A DNA stretch of 64,000 nucleotides, taken from the NCBI GenBank assembly GCA_905221605.1, contig CAJNDS010002295.1, positions 31,001 through 95,000 on the forward strand. The letters run 5' to 3'. Source of the DNA: Symbiodinium natans (lineage: Eukaryota; Sar; Dinophyceae; Suessiales; Symbiodiniaceae). Each line of letters opens with the position of its first letter. Position 1 is the first letter of the stretch. Shown here one piece after another: positions 20,430 through 31,093 of this stretch. Under the pieces are notes generated by a model. The model did no database searches. It was not told where the DNA came from and was given only the letters and a program-made list of their open reading frames with translations. The position numbers and the translations under genes were made by a program.

Positions 20430-21850
20430 GGCTTAAGGGGGGGTCCTACTTCCCAAGAGGGTCAGCCTTTCTCTACTCGGCAAGCCTAAGCCCTAAAAAA
20501 TTCCCAGCTCGGGGGGTTAGGGTTTGGGGGTTGAGGGTTTAGGGAGTTTAGGGTTAGGGCAGTTAGGGCTTAGGACCGGTTGCATACTCACCTCCAAAAA
20601 ACCGGACCTCCAGGGCGGATCGCCAGGCTTCGCCTCGCGAGAGATTTCCCAACACCGGCAAACCCATCGTAAACAGACGATGCTGCATCGAAAAGAAGAA
20701 ACACTACTATTCATAATACTTCATTTTTTAGTGAGTTCTCTTCATAAATCTCTAGACCAAATATTAAAACTAATTATATACTAGTCCAATAAAATGATGA
20801 TAAAACATAAGAAAATTATGCGAAGTGAACTCCAGTCCAACAATACGTCTTACACCAACATGAACTGAAGGTTTATAGAATAGGGTTTGGGCTTAGGATT
20901 AGCGGGCTTGGGGTTAAGAGTGTAGGGTGCAGAGCGTTTAGAGCGTATAGGGTCTATAGGGTTTATGGGATTTATGGGAGGTATTGGGGTTTAGAGGATT
21001 TCGGGTATACGCCTGACTCTTCTGGAGTTGGGGGTGGTGAGGGTTGGTGGGGGGAGGTCAAGGATCCCAGAAGGGTTTAGGGTTTAGGGTTTAGGGTTTA
21101 GGGTTTAGGGTTTAGGGTTTAGGGTGCAAGGTTTGAAGTCCAGGGTGGAGCAAAAAAGGGCCGAAGAGTTTTAGGGCTACAGGCCTTAGGACTTACAGGG
21201 CGTAGGGTTTGGGGCTTTGGGCCTTCGATGTATAGGGTTTAGGACTTGGACTTAGACCCCCGGTGGGCACCGACCTCGCGTGCACGCAGTAACCTGAGAA
21301 TCATGCGGCTTGAGGGATTCAAAGGGTTTAGGGTTTAGGGTTCAGGGTTTAGGGTTCACGCTTTCAAGCTCTCTTCTAATGGTGAGCCCAAACCTTTTCA
21401 TGGTGAGCCCAAACCAGTTCAGGGCTTCGGCTTTAGGCGTTAGCGTGCAGGGGTTAGGATGTAGGGCACCCTAAACCCTAAACCCTAAACCGTACTCCCT
21501 AAACCCTAAACCCTAAACCCTCAACCCTCAACCCGAAACCCTGATTTAGGGTTTAAAACCCTAAACCCTAAATCCAAACCCTAGACCCCAAACCACCGAT
21601 TAAGCACCTCGGTCAAGGCTCCCTCACAAGGGGCTCTCGAAGTCTCCCACCCCACTCACAAGCTGAAAATGATCTTGGCTTAGGGATTTTATCTCAGGGC
21701 TTAGAGTTTAGGGCTTAGGGTTCACTCGGGTTTAGGGTTTAGGGTTTATGGTTTAGGGTTTAGGGTGTGGGGTGTAGGGTGTAGGGTTTGGGGCTCAGGG
21801 TTCAGGGTTGACAGTTTGAAGCGTGCCGTCTATCTCAGTATGTTGTAGTA
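20430..21850. other. Telomeric repeats and one AT-rich patch, no supported exon
   Basis: AT-rich sequence at 20690-20870, TTTAGGG at 21073-21126, CCCTAAA at 21470-21535, and a TTTAGGG to CCCTAAA junction at 21543-21575. Confidence 0.5.
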
Positions 21851-21918
21851 TGTGATCGCATCTCATCGTGTATTGTATATTGACTTAGTATATTGATGGA
21901 AAGTAGACCCCAAGCAGT

Positions 21919-22233
21919 GAGAGACCACACAAGCCCACCTGAAGGAGGTTCATGGTTCTTTTTAACCAATTCTAACTTTTCTTTTAACTGTCCTTATAAC
22001 CATATTAGGGCACTTGAGGGGCTTATAAGTGGGTAATAAGTACAGTTGTCATTGGCGAATAGGTACCCCTAAACCCTAAACCCTAAACCCTAAACCCTAC
22101 ACCCTAAACCCTAAACCCTAAACCCTAAACCCGATTGGGTGAATAAGTACCATGAACCTCCAAGCAGAGATCCCCAAGCGACGACGATTTCGAGGATGGC
22201 GAGCGCGGGCCACCCGGCTACAGCTTAACGTAG
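21919..22233 (+). CDS. 3' end of a plus-strand gene, acidic C-terminus
   Basis: The first piece ends ETTQAHLKE at 21947. The second, 22165-22233, reads QRSPSDDDFEDGERGPPGYS, then LT and a TAG stop. The intron 21948-22164 is a family B element with GTTCATGG donor and CTCCAAG acceptor, and the frame is preserved across it. The 5' limit of the first piece is not certain; a CAAGCAG acceptor precedes 21919. Product unknown. Confidence 0.6.
21948..22164 (+). mobile_element. Introner element, family B, carrying a telomeric-repeat insertion
   Basis: The same TIRs and core as 17591-17771. A run of CCCTAAA units (22068-22133) sits near the right end and is flanked by a near-duplicate: ATTGGCGAATAGGTACC at 22051-22067 and ATTGGGTGAATAAGTACC at 22134-22151. 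Confidence 0.8.
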
Positions 22234-23010
22234 GAGCCCCCCTAGGGTATAGGGTTTAGGGTTTAGGGTTTAGGGTTTAAGGTTGGTACATTGTTTGGTG
22301 AAGAGCATACTCTGGTATATTCTAGAATATTTTCGTGCAGTATAGTATACTGTATGGGGATGTCGACCCCCCAAAACCTAAACCAAGCCCAACAGACCCT
22401 ACATCCCTGACAAAGGAGTGGAAAGATACGAGTCCGATGTAGGCGTCGGGTTTAGGGTTCAGGTGCAGGGTTTTTTAGGGTTTAGGGTTTAGGTTTAGCG
22501 TTTAGGGTTTAGGGCTATTTCCCAAAGCAGCGCTGCATATGCTCCTTTTTCCCAGGGCCTTGCAGAAAAGCCTCTCGGGCTCAGGTGATGTTACCAACAG
22601 TCATCACACGCCTTCAAGAAGGACAGCTCTACAACCTAAACCCTAAACCCTAAACCCTAAACCCTAAACCCTAAACCCTAAACTACCCGGAAAGAAAACC
22701 CAGAGGCCCAATAAGCAGGAGGAGAAACCTAGTGACCTAGTTAACTGGACACAAGAATAGGTTAAAGCGGCGTATACGGTAGCCTGAACCTTAAAAAAAA
22801 GGGGAACCACTCTGATCCTAGCCCTATACCCTAAACCCAAACCCTAAACCCTAGACCCTAAACCCTAAACCCTAAACCCAGTTAAGCCAAATGCATCCAA
22901 GGTGGCCAGGGCGTTGCGCCCAATAGCACTGGCCTGTCCATGGCTTGCCAAGCTGAGACTCGAAACTGTTATGTTTTGGGGTTTAGGGTTTAGGGTTTAG
23001 GGTTTAAGTT

Positions 23011-23111
23011 GGGATGTTCCTCCTTATACTAACAGTCCTGAATAGTGATTCTAGTACCCCCTACTATAATCCCTATTAAGGGCTGTTAGTCCAAGGGGGA
23101 ACATCCCAAGT
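23011..23111. mobile_element. Foldback element, family C
   Basis: Nearly its whole length is an inverted repeat: GGGATGTTCCTCCTTATACT on the left and CAAGGGGGAACATCCCAAG on the right around AGTACCCCCTACTATAATCC. Further copies: 42299-42373, 44426-44523 and 49100-49182 (left-truncated). Confidence 0.75.
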
Positions 23112-23894
23112 TATCTTCGTTAATCCCAAAGCCTTGTCACTTAGGCTGTTTCCCAGTAACGGTTTCCATAAACGGTTCTAGTATGCAATCGTGTGAGAAG
23201 TGTGCCCAGAACATATAACATTATAATCCCTGTTAGAGGCTGTTCCTTCGAAGTGCAAAGCTCAACAAGTAAACCCTACACCTGAAAGCTTACAACCCCT
23301 ACTCCCCCACATCGAAACCTGCAGAGTCGCAGCGCCCTAAGCCCTAAGAAGCCTTCAGGCCTGAAGCTCAAAACCTTTTGAACCCGGTCAAACGTAGACA
23401 CAGCCGCTCTAAACCGCAGTCCAACTCCACCAACCGAAAAAGGCTCCCGACAACCCTAAAACTCAAAAACGCTACAACCTAATCCTGAGCACTCAAGGGA
23501 TGTATGGGCATGATCTGCTATTTCTCACTTCAGACATAATCCCTTGTCAGGAAGTGTCTTTTCTCTTTGTTGCTTTTTGTTTCTTTTTCTGGTGGGGGGG
23601 GGGAAGGGAAGGGAGGCGTTCTTATGCAAATAGCCAGGGTGCACGCGTCTAATGATCAGTGGCAAAGGGCGCCGGAGGGATCTTTCGGGTTTTGGGGCAG
23701 CAGCTGAGGGTTGTAAATGACCAGCTTGGGAGGCGGGTTTAGGAGGAGGGTTCGGGGTTGAGGGTTGAGGGTTTAGGGTTGAGGGTGTAGGGTTTAGGGT
23801 CAAAGACTCAAGGCGGCCAGCCCCACACGGAGCCTGGAGGAAACTACAGCCCTAAGCCCTAATCCCAAACCCCAAACCCTCAGCTCACAACCTG

Positions 23895-24000
23895 GGTAGC
23901 CCAGCAGCCATCCTATAAGAAGGGCACCCTTTTTTGGGATGGTGACTTTGTAAGGGAACCTTGAACCAAAAAATGGGAAAAGGGCACCACTGGGCTACCA
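23895..24000. mobile_element. Introner-like element, family A
   Basis: TIRs GGTAGCCCAGCAGCC and CACTGGGCTACC around the shared core GGGCACCCTTTTTTGGGATG and AAAAGGGCACC. On the plus strand it is followed by CAACAAG|GCCATGAAGCAAC, which could be an exon start. Confidence 0.7.
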
Positions 24001-24212
24001 AACAACAAGGCCATGAAGCAACTGAAGCACACTCTAAACCCTAAACCCCAAACCCTAAACCCTAAAACCTCCCCCTGAAGCATTTACTCAACACCCAAGG
24101 TTGTTTGCGGCCTCCAGGCTTTCTGCGCCTGCCTGAAAGCGAGTCTCTTGGGGCTGTTCCTTCAGGACCTATTCAGGTTAAGGGTTTAGGCTTTAGGGTT
24201 TGGGGTTTAGGG

Positions 24213-24314
24213 TGACATGAACCCTAAGAAGGTTTATAGTTCTTTTTTCGAATAGGAATTATAGTAAAAATAGGGAGATGACCCCCAATTTTAGGGTTCA
24301 TTTGGTCCTGAAGG
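24213..24314. mobile_element. Element family E copy
   Basis: ACATGAACCCTAAGAAGG to CCCAATTTTAGGGTTCATTT and GGTCCTGAAGG. Other copies outside genes: 42699-42808, 44228-44327 and 49888-49999. Confidence 0.65.
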
Positions 24315-25399
24315 CTTGGGGAAGGTCCGCGTCGTAACTACTTTGATATTCTCATGACGAAGATGGTTGTTGTTGCCGCTGCTGTTCTACTTTTAAGAAC
24401 ATTATGCCGTTTTCATGGTTTTAAAGGGTGAGTATGTGTTGATCACGTGTTTTTTTTGTGGTTTTTTGGGGGGCATTCGGTTCTGACACAGGGCTCGGAT
24501 TTTAGAGTTGGAGGCTTGCGGAACGTCCGGGCAGTTTGAGTTCTCAGGGCTTCGGGGCCCCAAAGGGCTTGGGTTTTTGGTGTGCTCGAACGTTGGGGCC
24601 TTTGACGTTGCCGGGACGTCGTACGCTTGCAAACCTTTGCAGAATTTTCGCACGAACATTACAAACCAGCTATAACCAACCAGCTTTGAACAGAACAAAA
24701 AACAGCCTCCGTGCAACTCGCAATGAAGCGTATACAATGAAGTATGCCTGTGGTTCGAGCGCAGACAGGAACCTCACTAGAACCTGATCAGCTGAGGATC
24801 GGCCTGTAACATCATGAGCTCCTGTGTTCACATAATACAAGGGGCCTTAAGAATAAGAATAGGCTTTTGGGGGAGTTATTTCAGTTGGTTTACATGGGGA
24901 CCATGAGGGAGTACGATTAGTACTTGTTCCGACCGAGGCTGATGGACCATAAACCCTCGTTTGGGGTTGCCAAACCGCACGGAAAAAACCCTAAAACCCG
25001 AAAAACCTCAGCCCTACAGCGCGGAAGCCCCCAAACCCTCCTAAACCCTAAACCCTAAACCCCAAACCCTTGAAACCCTTTAAACCCTTTCGACCCTTTA
25101 GACCCTTTCAACCCTTTAAACCCTAGACCCTAATCCCTATATAAACCCTAAACCCTAAACCCCCAAACGCTCAGTGGCCTCGCAGAGAAGCGCGGCGGCG
25201 CGGCGCCAACGAAGTCCGAGCCCTGCTGCGTTGAGCCTGGGTGGCATGACGGTGGCATGCGGCCCCGCGATCCCCCCGGCCCTGGGAGTGCAAGGTGGGT
25301 TAGGGTTTAGGGTTAGGGTTTTGGGTTTAGGGAATTTAGGGTTTAGGGTTTAGGGTTTAGGGTTTAGGGTTTCGGGCTTGGGGTTTAGGGTTTAGGGTT

Positions 25400-27440
25400 T
25401 TAGGGAGTTGCAAGTAGGGAGCTTGGGTCAAGGGAGCGAATAAGGATTCGCGCTTGGCCCCGGAAAGGGCCGTGAATGGCCGAAGCGAAACTACGTTCAG
25501 GGCAACCTGCTTGTTTGAACTGCGCGCTTGATCAAGTTCTCATCATCAGCATGTGTCGGAATGTAAAAGGTGCGCCCCCTCCAGGACTGAGGCCTAGGTG
25601 GATTCGGCATGGCCAATACGAGATGCAAGATTAATTAGGGCAACATGCACGACCTGTGTGGCTTCACAGGTTCCTGATCTTTGGAAAGCAAGTAGTATCT
25701 GACCTCCGCGCGGGCATTTAGGCCAAGAGTGTCTTTCAAGAGTCTCTCGGCCAAGATTCAACGGGACCTGAAGTGACATTACCTTCAGGTCGGGCCGTCT
25801 GGAGAGATAGATCTTCTACGAAATATCGCCTTTCTCTCCAGCCGTACATCTTGCAAACAATCTTCACAACTCAGTTTCGGATCCGGCGTTGGGGATGAGT
25901 ACGGTGCAAGCGTCCAAAAATGTCTTTGTGTCTGTGGTGGGCAGCTTCTTTCAGAGATTACTATAGGGATCCCGACACTAATTACGGCCACGCTAACATG
26001 ATGCTGCATTTAAAGCTGCGTGACTGCCGTGACATATGCTGACAGCAGGCAACGGATCCTTGACTTCTTGTGATGGAGGCTTCACGAGGTTTATCATCCT
26101 AGACAAGGAGCTCTTCTTGTGAAAGCCTCGATCATGCGCCGTATTGCAAAAATTCTGTGGGCCCAAAGCTTTCATCTCATCTGCGGTACTTGTCACTTGC
26201 TAGGGCTATCGGAGTCCTTTGCCTCCAATAGGGTGGCCGCATATGGTGACAGCCACGGCGATGAGACGAGGAGATGCCAAGGACACTGTCGGCAGTTTTC
26301 GCCGCAGTGGCCCTGACCCATGTCGGTCGCCAGCTTTCGACAAGCCATTTCATAAACAGGAGACGTTGCAGGTTACATGTGACATCTGAGGTCGCTGCAG
26401 CGAATTTCAATTGAGCTTGTCGCTGTTGCTGTGCTGTCACGGCTGGCAATGGGCAAGTTGCAGCCGGCATATCCTTCAAACGCGATGCCGCTGCTGTACC
26501 ATTTGCTGTGGAAGTTGCAAACGGCATCTCCTGCACAGGAATTGCCTTGCGTGTGTGGATTCTGTGTTTCTTCGTCACGCCAGAAGCAAACGGTTGTGCT
26601 GCGCCCTGTCCTGTAGCGACAGCTCAAGCTCCAATCCTTGGCCGACAAAGCCCTGCATTGCCCAGTATGTTGCCGCGTCCGGCACGCTGCGAAGATTGAT
26701 CTTCGAGCCCTCTAGATGATGTACCTTCACAAACAGGATCATCTAATCCCCCCACGTTGGCTCCACATTCTCCACTGCTACTGATTCTCAATCGGCTGCT
26801 TTAATCCACCGGGCCAGCTCATGGAGGCCGCCCCACTCAAACAGCGGTCATCCTCGGGCCAGTTCGAAAGCTGTGCGCCTGGCAAATTTGAGTGGATGCC
26901 TTTTGCAAGGAGACCATGCCAGCATGACCCGTAGGACCAAATATCAGCTGGGGGGAATGCATACCTCGTGGCGCCCTGGGAGTTGCAGCATCCCATTGCT
27001 TGTCGTCAGGGTGTGCATAGAGTGTGGGTGTAGTGCTTTTCATTGCTGTGTGAAGCGGAGAAGGGCAATTTGATCCCGACGCGGCACAGCACACGCTTTT
27101 CCACTTTCCTCGGCTCCTGATGTCGAAAACACAACCTTGACTTTGAAACACTCAAGCGCCTTGCTTGAACACAGTGAGCTTACTTCTCAATGTGTCTACA
27201 GTAAAGTAGCTATCCCTAAAAACTACCCAAGCAAACATGGAACTCCAGTAGGTGCCTGATCCGGGCGTCGCTGTTTCATGCTTCGGAGCCAGCATCTTGG
27301 TCCCGGCAGCACCTGTTGCACTGAGCGGCGTCGTCATGCACACAGAGCCTTTAATAAAGCTTGCAAGCTCATCCGCTGTGAGCACTGGTCACATCTCAGG
27401 CTCGGTGCTCCTCCTGGTGCCGACTCGCTCGGAAGCCACT
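25400..27440. other. Unique-sequence block without telomeric repeats
   Basis: About 2 kb with normal composition and several short open frames on both strands (26177-26578 minus, 26411-26719 plus). Apart from 27152-27385 I cannot support an exon. Likely spliced-gene territory. Confidence 0.4.
27152..27385 (-). CDS. Exon candidate sharing a block with 31094-31327
   Basis: The minus frame reads MLTADELASFIKGSVCMTTP, then LSATGAAGTKMLAPKHETAT and PGSGTYWSSMFAWVVFRDSY. See the partner at 31.2 kb. Product unknown. Confidence 0.35.
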   Translation of the reverse strand: MLTADELASFIKGSVCMTTPLSATGAAGTKMLAPKHETATPGSGTYWSSMFAWVVFRDSYFTVDTLRSKLTVFKQGA

Positions 27441-27545
27441 AAACCCTAAACCCTAAACCCTAAACCCTAAACCTTTTAAGGTTTATAAACCTTATAAGCC
27501 CTAAACCCCAAAACTCTAAAACCCTAAACCCTAAACCCCAAACCA
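27440..27545. repeat. CCCTAAA run
   Basis: The only telomeric run inside the 25.4-35 kb unique block. Confidence 0.9.
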
Positions 27546-27687
27546 TGGTTTCCCCTATCCTCTCAAGCCCGGGGCTGCTGAGCGTTTAGAGTTTAGGGAT
27601 TGGGTTGCCCTTACAAGGAAGAACACATACTTTGGGGTGGTTCTTATAAGCACTTTGGGGTGGTTCTCATGAGCATAGAGTAGGTAA

Positions 27688-27805
27688 CTGGGTAATTTTG
27701 GGTCGGAATAATTACCAACAATATTCCCTTCTCGTCCCTCCGTAATCATACTAGAATAAACCCCCCAAAACCCCATTCCGATTAATTATTCAGGCCCCTA
27801 TACTA
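27688..27805. mobile_element. Element family D (reverse)
   Basis: GGTCGGAATAATTACCAACA to TAATTATTCAGGCCCCTATA with ACCCCCCAAAACCCCATTCC inside. It abuts the AT-rich island. Confidence 0.6.
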
Positions 27806-27825
27806 CCCTGATTGGGATTCAAGGC

Positions 27826-28035
27826 GTAGGGTTTATCTTCTATGGGGATGCCGATGAGACGGATGAAGTCAAACCAAAAAATTGTAAGCATAGGTTATTG
27901 AATAACTATGACAACATTTTACACATTCAAAAGCGTGGAAATCGTTATATGTGTAGTTCAGAACGGTTAGACGAGATTGATTTTAACATAACTGAAGCAC
28001 CGAAAAACCATGACAGCGCTTGGCGTTGGGAATGA
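27826..28035 (+). CDS. C-terminal part of an AT-rich ORF
   Basis: The frame ending at the TGA 28033-28035 has no early ATG but reads GDADETDEVKPKNCKHRLLN, then NYDNILHIQKRGNRYMCSSE and RLDEIDFNITEAPKNHDSAW. Codon use is AT-rich, unlike the rest of the window. It is open upstream to 27760, where the sequence becomes a family D element, so the gene looks truncated or spliced. Lies 67 bp upstream of the next ORF, same strand. Confidence 0.4.
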   Translation, partial: VGFIFYGDADETDEVKPKNCKHRLLNNYDNILHIQKRGNRYMCSSERLDEIDFNITEAPKNHDSAWRWE

Positions 28036-28102
28036 TCTGAGACAAGAAATATACTGACACAAAAAGACTTAAAGACTTGAAGCCATAGTATAGTAAGCTA
28101 AA

Positions 28103-28450
28103 ATGAAAGAGCCACTGTGTAGATTTGTAGAGTGTGAGGTCTGCAGGATATACAATGGAACAGCCCTTTACAGAAAAGAACATTTCAACAGACATCTAAA
28201 CAGCAAAGGGCATAAGTTAAATGAAGAGTTTACAGCAGTCTCAGACAAGTTTAAAAACGAAAAAGACCAAAAGAAACGAGACATATTGTTTAAGGAGCTT
28301 GAAAAAATAAGCGAAAAAATGTCAACCAGAAAGCCAAAATCTTTGGATATAAATAGAGACCTAACCGAAAAAGAACGAGACGAATATCTCAAACAACGAC
28401 AATCTGAACAAGAAGAAGAAAGACGGAGACATTTAGAAATAACGAAATGA
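28103..28450 (+). CDS. Small AT-rich gene with a U1-like C2H2 zinc finger and coiled coil
   Basis: A 115-residue ORF starting at ATG 28103. Residues 7-38 contain FVECEVCRIYNGTALYRKEH, then FNRHLNSKGHK, with C-x2-C and H-x5-H spacing like U1/matrin zinc fingers. The rest is highly charged (KNEKDQKKRDILFKELEKIS) and predicted coiled coil, ending EEERRRHLEITK. The stop overlaps the ATG of a 37-codon ORF (ATGA at 28447-28450). AT-rich composition, tight spacing and no introns set it apart from its neighbours and suggest a viral or transposon origin, but no family match can be made by eye. One of the few uninterrupted ORFs in the window. Confidence 0.55.
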   Translation: MKEPLCRFVECEVCRIYNGTALYRKEHFNRHLNSKGHKLNEEFTAVSDKFKNEKDQKKRDILFKELEKISEKMSTRKPKSLDINRDLTEKERDEYLKQRQSEQEEERRRHLEITK

Positions 28451-28560
28451 ACATCAAAACCTACGTCAACAGGACTAACTATAACATGGGAAGCCCCAGA
28501 AGGTTAAGAAGTTGGGAAAAGATTGAAATGAATGAGGGGGTGGAATGGGGAAGAAATTAG
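28447..28560 (+). CDS. 37-codon ORF overlapping the zinc-finger gene
   Basis: Starts at the ATG that overlaps the preceding stop (ATGA), reads MNIKTYVNRTNYNMGSPRRL and ends in TAG at 28558-28560. It may be chance; the four-base overlap is the only support. Confidence 0.2.
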   Translation: MNIKTYVNRTNYNMGSPRRLRSWEKIEMNEGVEWGRN

Positions 28561-28935
28561 GTCTATTTTTGTTATAAATCATAACAAGAACAAACATTCA
28601 AACAATGATATAGGAAAGACTTCAAGAATATAGGAATGCATAAGGTGGATAGATTAAATTTTGGGAATATTGTTATTTGTAGGATGAGCGGAATGAATGA
28701 GATAGATTAGCTGTAGAAACCCTGTAGGAGAATGGATAAGGTGGTAACTTATGAAAAATAAATAAGGTGGTAAAAAAATTCTGTGGATAAAAAATTGAAA
28801 AACTCGGCGGGAATTATCGGGGAAATGGGCTTAGGAAATGCAACAGGTGGCGAAAGAACATAGAACTAAATAAGTGTCCAAGGTTAGGAAAAAACAGAGC
28901 TGAGGGGCAAGTGGGTAGCGATATAACCCTAAGCG
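28561..28935. other. AT-rich island, no gene seen
   Basis: Continuation of the AT-rich segment. GGATAAGGTGG and AATAAGGTGG recur near 28732 and 28762. No ORF of note. It ends where the base composition returns to the background near 28920. Confidence 0.5.
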
Positions 28936-29308
28936 TTTGTCCATTCAAACCCTGTTTATTATATTTTTGGGGGAGGGGGGGGGGGCACCAACAGCATCAC
29001 AGTGGCATTTCTCACTCTGCTACTCCATTTTGCACTCTATATATAGTCTAGCGAGTCTAGCACTCACGCTCTGCTTCAGTCGATCGCTTACTCACCACGT
29101 CATCCGCAACCCGCCTGTGCTGTGTGAAGAACAAGGCTTTGTGTCCTTCGCCTCCTTGTACTTCATGACGATGCTTCCCAGCTCCTGTCATCGGGAAGCT
29201 AAGCTAAGATCCGCTCTTGTAGGTTCTGCATGCCCGGCCTTGGTCTGCCTTTGGTACAAAAGCTTCTTTTCCGTGGCGCCACCGCTCTGGCCGATCGGCT
29301 CCGGCATG

Positions 29309-29310
<2 letters not shown>

Positions 29311-29362
<52 letters not shown>
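29311..29362. repeat. CAGCAA / ACAGCA microsatellite
   Basis: A 6-bp periodic repeat; the three open frames over it are artefacts. Confidence 0.9.
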
Positions 29363-29363
<1 letters not shown>

Positions 29364-29490
29364 AGGAACAACAACAAAAAGCAAAGGTGTTCTGTTGCGT
29401 CAACCAAACCAGAAGCTTTTGAAGCGGAGGAGGTAGTTTGCCAAGTTTCTAGGCTTCACGGGCGGGGGCGGCGGCGGCGGCGGCACATCA

Positions 29491-30470
29491 GCAAGTCCAG
29501 TACTCTCCACTCGCCACACTGCAAACATGCGCGCAACCGATCCTAGTTCACCTCGTTGTGGGCGCAAAAGCTAGCACGTCAGCAAGTCCAGCACTTGCCA
29601 CTCACCACATTGCAAACATGTGTGCAACTGACCTAGTTCGCCTAGTTGTGGGCGCAAAAGCTAGCACGTCAGCAAGTCCAGTACTTGCCACTCACCACAC
29701 TGCGAACATGTGTGCAACTGACCTAGTTGACCTGGTTGTGGGCGCAAAAGCTAGCACGTCAGCAAGTCCAGCACTTGCCACTCACCACATTGCAAACATG
29801 AGTGCAACTGACCTAGTTGACCTGGTTGTGGGCGCAAAAGCTAGCACGTCAGCAAATCCAGCACTTGCCACTCGCCACACTGCGAACATATGTGCAATTG
29901 ACCTACTTCACCTCGTTGTGGGCGCAAAAGCTAGCACGTCAGCAAGTCCAGTACTTGCCACTCACCACATTGCGAACATGTGTGCAACTGACCTAGTTCA
30001 CCTAGTTGCGGGCGCAAAAGCTAGCACGTCAGCAAGTCCAGCATTTGCCACTCACCACACTGCGAACATGTGCGCAACTGACCTAGTTGACCCAATTGTG
30101 GGCGCAAAAGCTAGCACGTCAGCAAGTCCAGCACTTGCCACTCACCACATTGCAAACATGTGCGCAACTAACCTAGTTCACCTAGTTGTGGGCGCAAAAG
30201 CTAGCACGTCAGCAAGTCCAGTACTTGCCACTCACCACACTGCGAACATGCGTGCAACTGACCTAGTTGACCTGGTTGTGGGCGCAAAAGCTAGCACGTC
30301 AGCAAATCCAGCACTTGCCACTCACCACACTGCGAACATGTGTGCAATTGACCTAGTTCACCTCGTGGGCGCAAAAGCTAGCACGTCAGCAAGTCCAGTA
30401 CTTGCCAGTCACCACACTGCAAACATGTGTGCAACTGACCTAGTTGACTCAGTTGTGGGCAGAAATCTTT
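29491..30470 (+). repeat. 90-bp tandem repeat, about eleven copies
   Basis: The unit begins near GGCGCAAAAGCTAGCACGTC and repeats every 90 bp, with one copy 3 bp short at about 30361. The array stays open in one plus frame from ATG 29618 to the stop at 30577, giving a 30-residue repeat with KASTSASPALATHHIANMCA. The first copy has a 1-bp insertion that breaks this frame. Upstream are a CAGCAA run (29311-29362) and a GGC run (29461-29486). Confidence 0.8.
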
Positions 30471-30577
30471 CTGGCAAGCAGAAGCAAGTCGTCACTCGTA
30501 CCCTTCGAAAGATTCTCATTTCCTGCCACGAGCTTTTCATGTCCCATGACGAAGTACATGAGCTGTCTTGCTTCTGA
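29618..30577 (+). CDS. ORF across the 90-bp repeat (status uncertain)
   Basis: Ten in-frame repeats of about 30 residues, then a unique tail RNLSGKQKQVVTRTLRKILI. Most substitutions are scattered rather than clearly synonymous and the opposite strand also carries an exon candidate at its end, so the array may be intronic or intergenic. No signal peptide or known domain. Confidence 0.3.
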   Translation: MCATDLVRLVVGAKASTSASPVLATHHTANMCATDLVDLVVGAKASTSASPALATHHIANMSATDLVDLVVGAKASTSANPALATRHTANICAIDLLHLVVGAKASTSASPVLATHHIANMCATDLVHLVAGAKASTSASPAFATHHTANMCATDLVDPIVGAKASTSASPALATHHIANMCATNLVHLVVGAKASTSASPVLATHHTANMRATDLVDLVVGAKASTSANPALATHHTANMCAIDLVHLVGAKASTSASPVLASHHTANMCATDLVDSVVGRNLSGKQKQVVTRTLRKILISCHELFMSHDEVHELSCF

Positions 30578-30610
30578 TACAGGGAGAATGTCACGAAGAA
30601 AGTTGCAAGC
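30449..30610 (-). CDS. Terminal exon candidate
   Basis: The minus strand reads MACNFLRDILPVSEARQLMY, then FVMGHEKLVAGNENLSKGTS and DDLLLLARKISAHN before TGA at 30451-30449. It looks like protein and lies in a region without telomeric repeats; its end runs into the 90-bp tandem repeat. Confidence 0.4.
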   Translation of the reverse strand, partial: ACNFLRDILPVSEARQLMYFVMGHEKLVAGNENLSKGTSDDLLLLARKISAHN

Positions 30611-30789
30611 CATATCGACACACATAATGCACCACAATAGGTTTTGACTAGTGCCTCGTCCAGTGCGGTTCAATTGGGACCTCGCTACTATTCAACTCTT
30701 CTCTGACCCTACCTGACCAATGCTTTCATGTAATTCGAACTGCGTGTTAATGAGCATTTGATGCAGAATCAACCTATACGTACCGTGTA

Positions 30790-30999
30790 CTAAGAAGCAA
30801 CTCCGGCCTGCAGCGGCGCCATTCTGGCTTGCGCAGGCGCCTCCAACTGCGAAACTTTGCAAAATTGTCCATCCTCTGATGAGAAACTTGGGGCCGCTAC
30901 AACCTTCATCAGAAGGTCAACAACCACTTCGTGGCTACTTTTGTGAGATGTTAAGGACTGATATGTAGGTACAGGGAGCTGGCTGGGTGACTGCGTCAC
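30790..30999 (-). CDS. Exon candidate
   Basis: The minus frame contains SHKSSHEVVVDLLMKVVAAP, then SFSSEDGQFCKVSQLEAPAQ. Protein-like composition, undefined ends. Confidence 0.3.
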   Translation of the reverse strand: MTQSPSQLPVPTYQSLTSHKSSHEVVVDLLMKVVAAPSFSSEDGQFCKVSQLEAPAQARMAPLQAGVAS

Positions 31000-31093
31000 A
31001 GCCTTTCGAGAACGTGTTGCTTTCTGTTAGCATGATTGTCCCGACTTTTGCGAGCAGAGTGTGTTGTTCTGCAGCTATGAAGATAATTCCCCT

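Larger units (their letters stand above)
22240..25400. other. Telomeric repeats and elements, no supported exon
   Basis: Arrays at 22255-22283, 22633-22683, 22843-22880 and 25300-25400, with family A, C, D and E elements between. Open frames near 23525-23803 and 24402-24787 do not look like protein. Confidence 0.5.

Noticed and set aside
28451-28506. Fibronectin-III-like peptide (TSTGLTITWEAPEG) after the zinc-finger ORF stop
   Set aside because: Only 18 residues, beyond a stop and before another; too short to call a domain, kept as a remark only.
29491-30470. CRISPR-like array (regular 90-bp period)
   Set aside because: Units are contiguous, with no constant repeat separated by unique spacers, and the context is eukaryotic.
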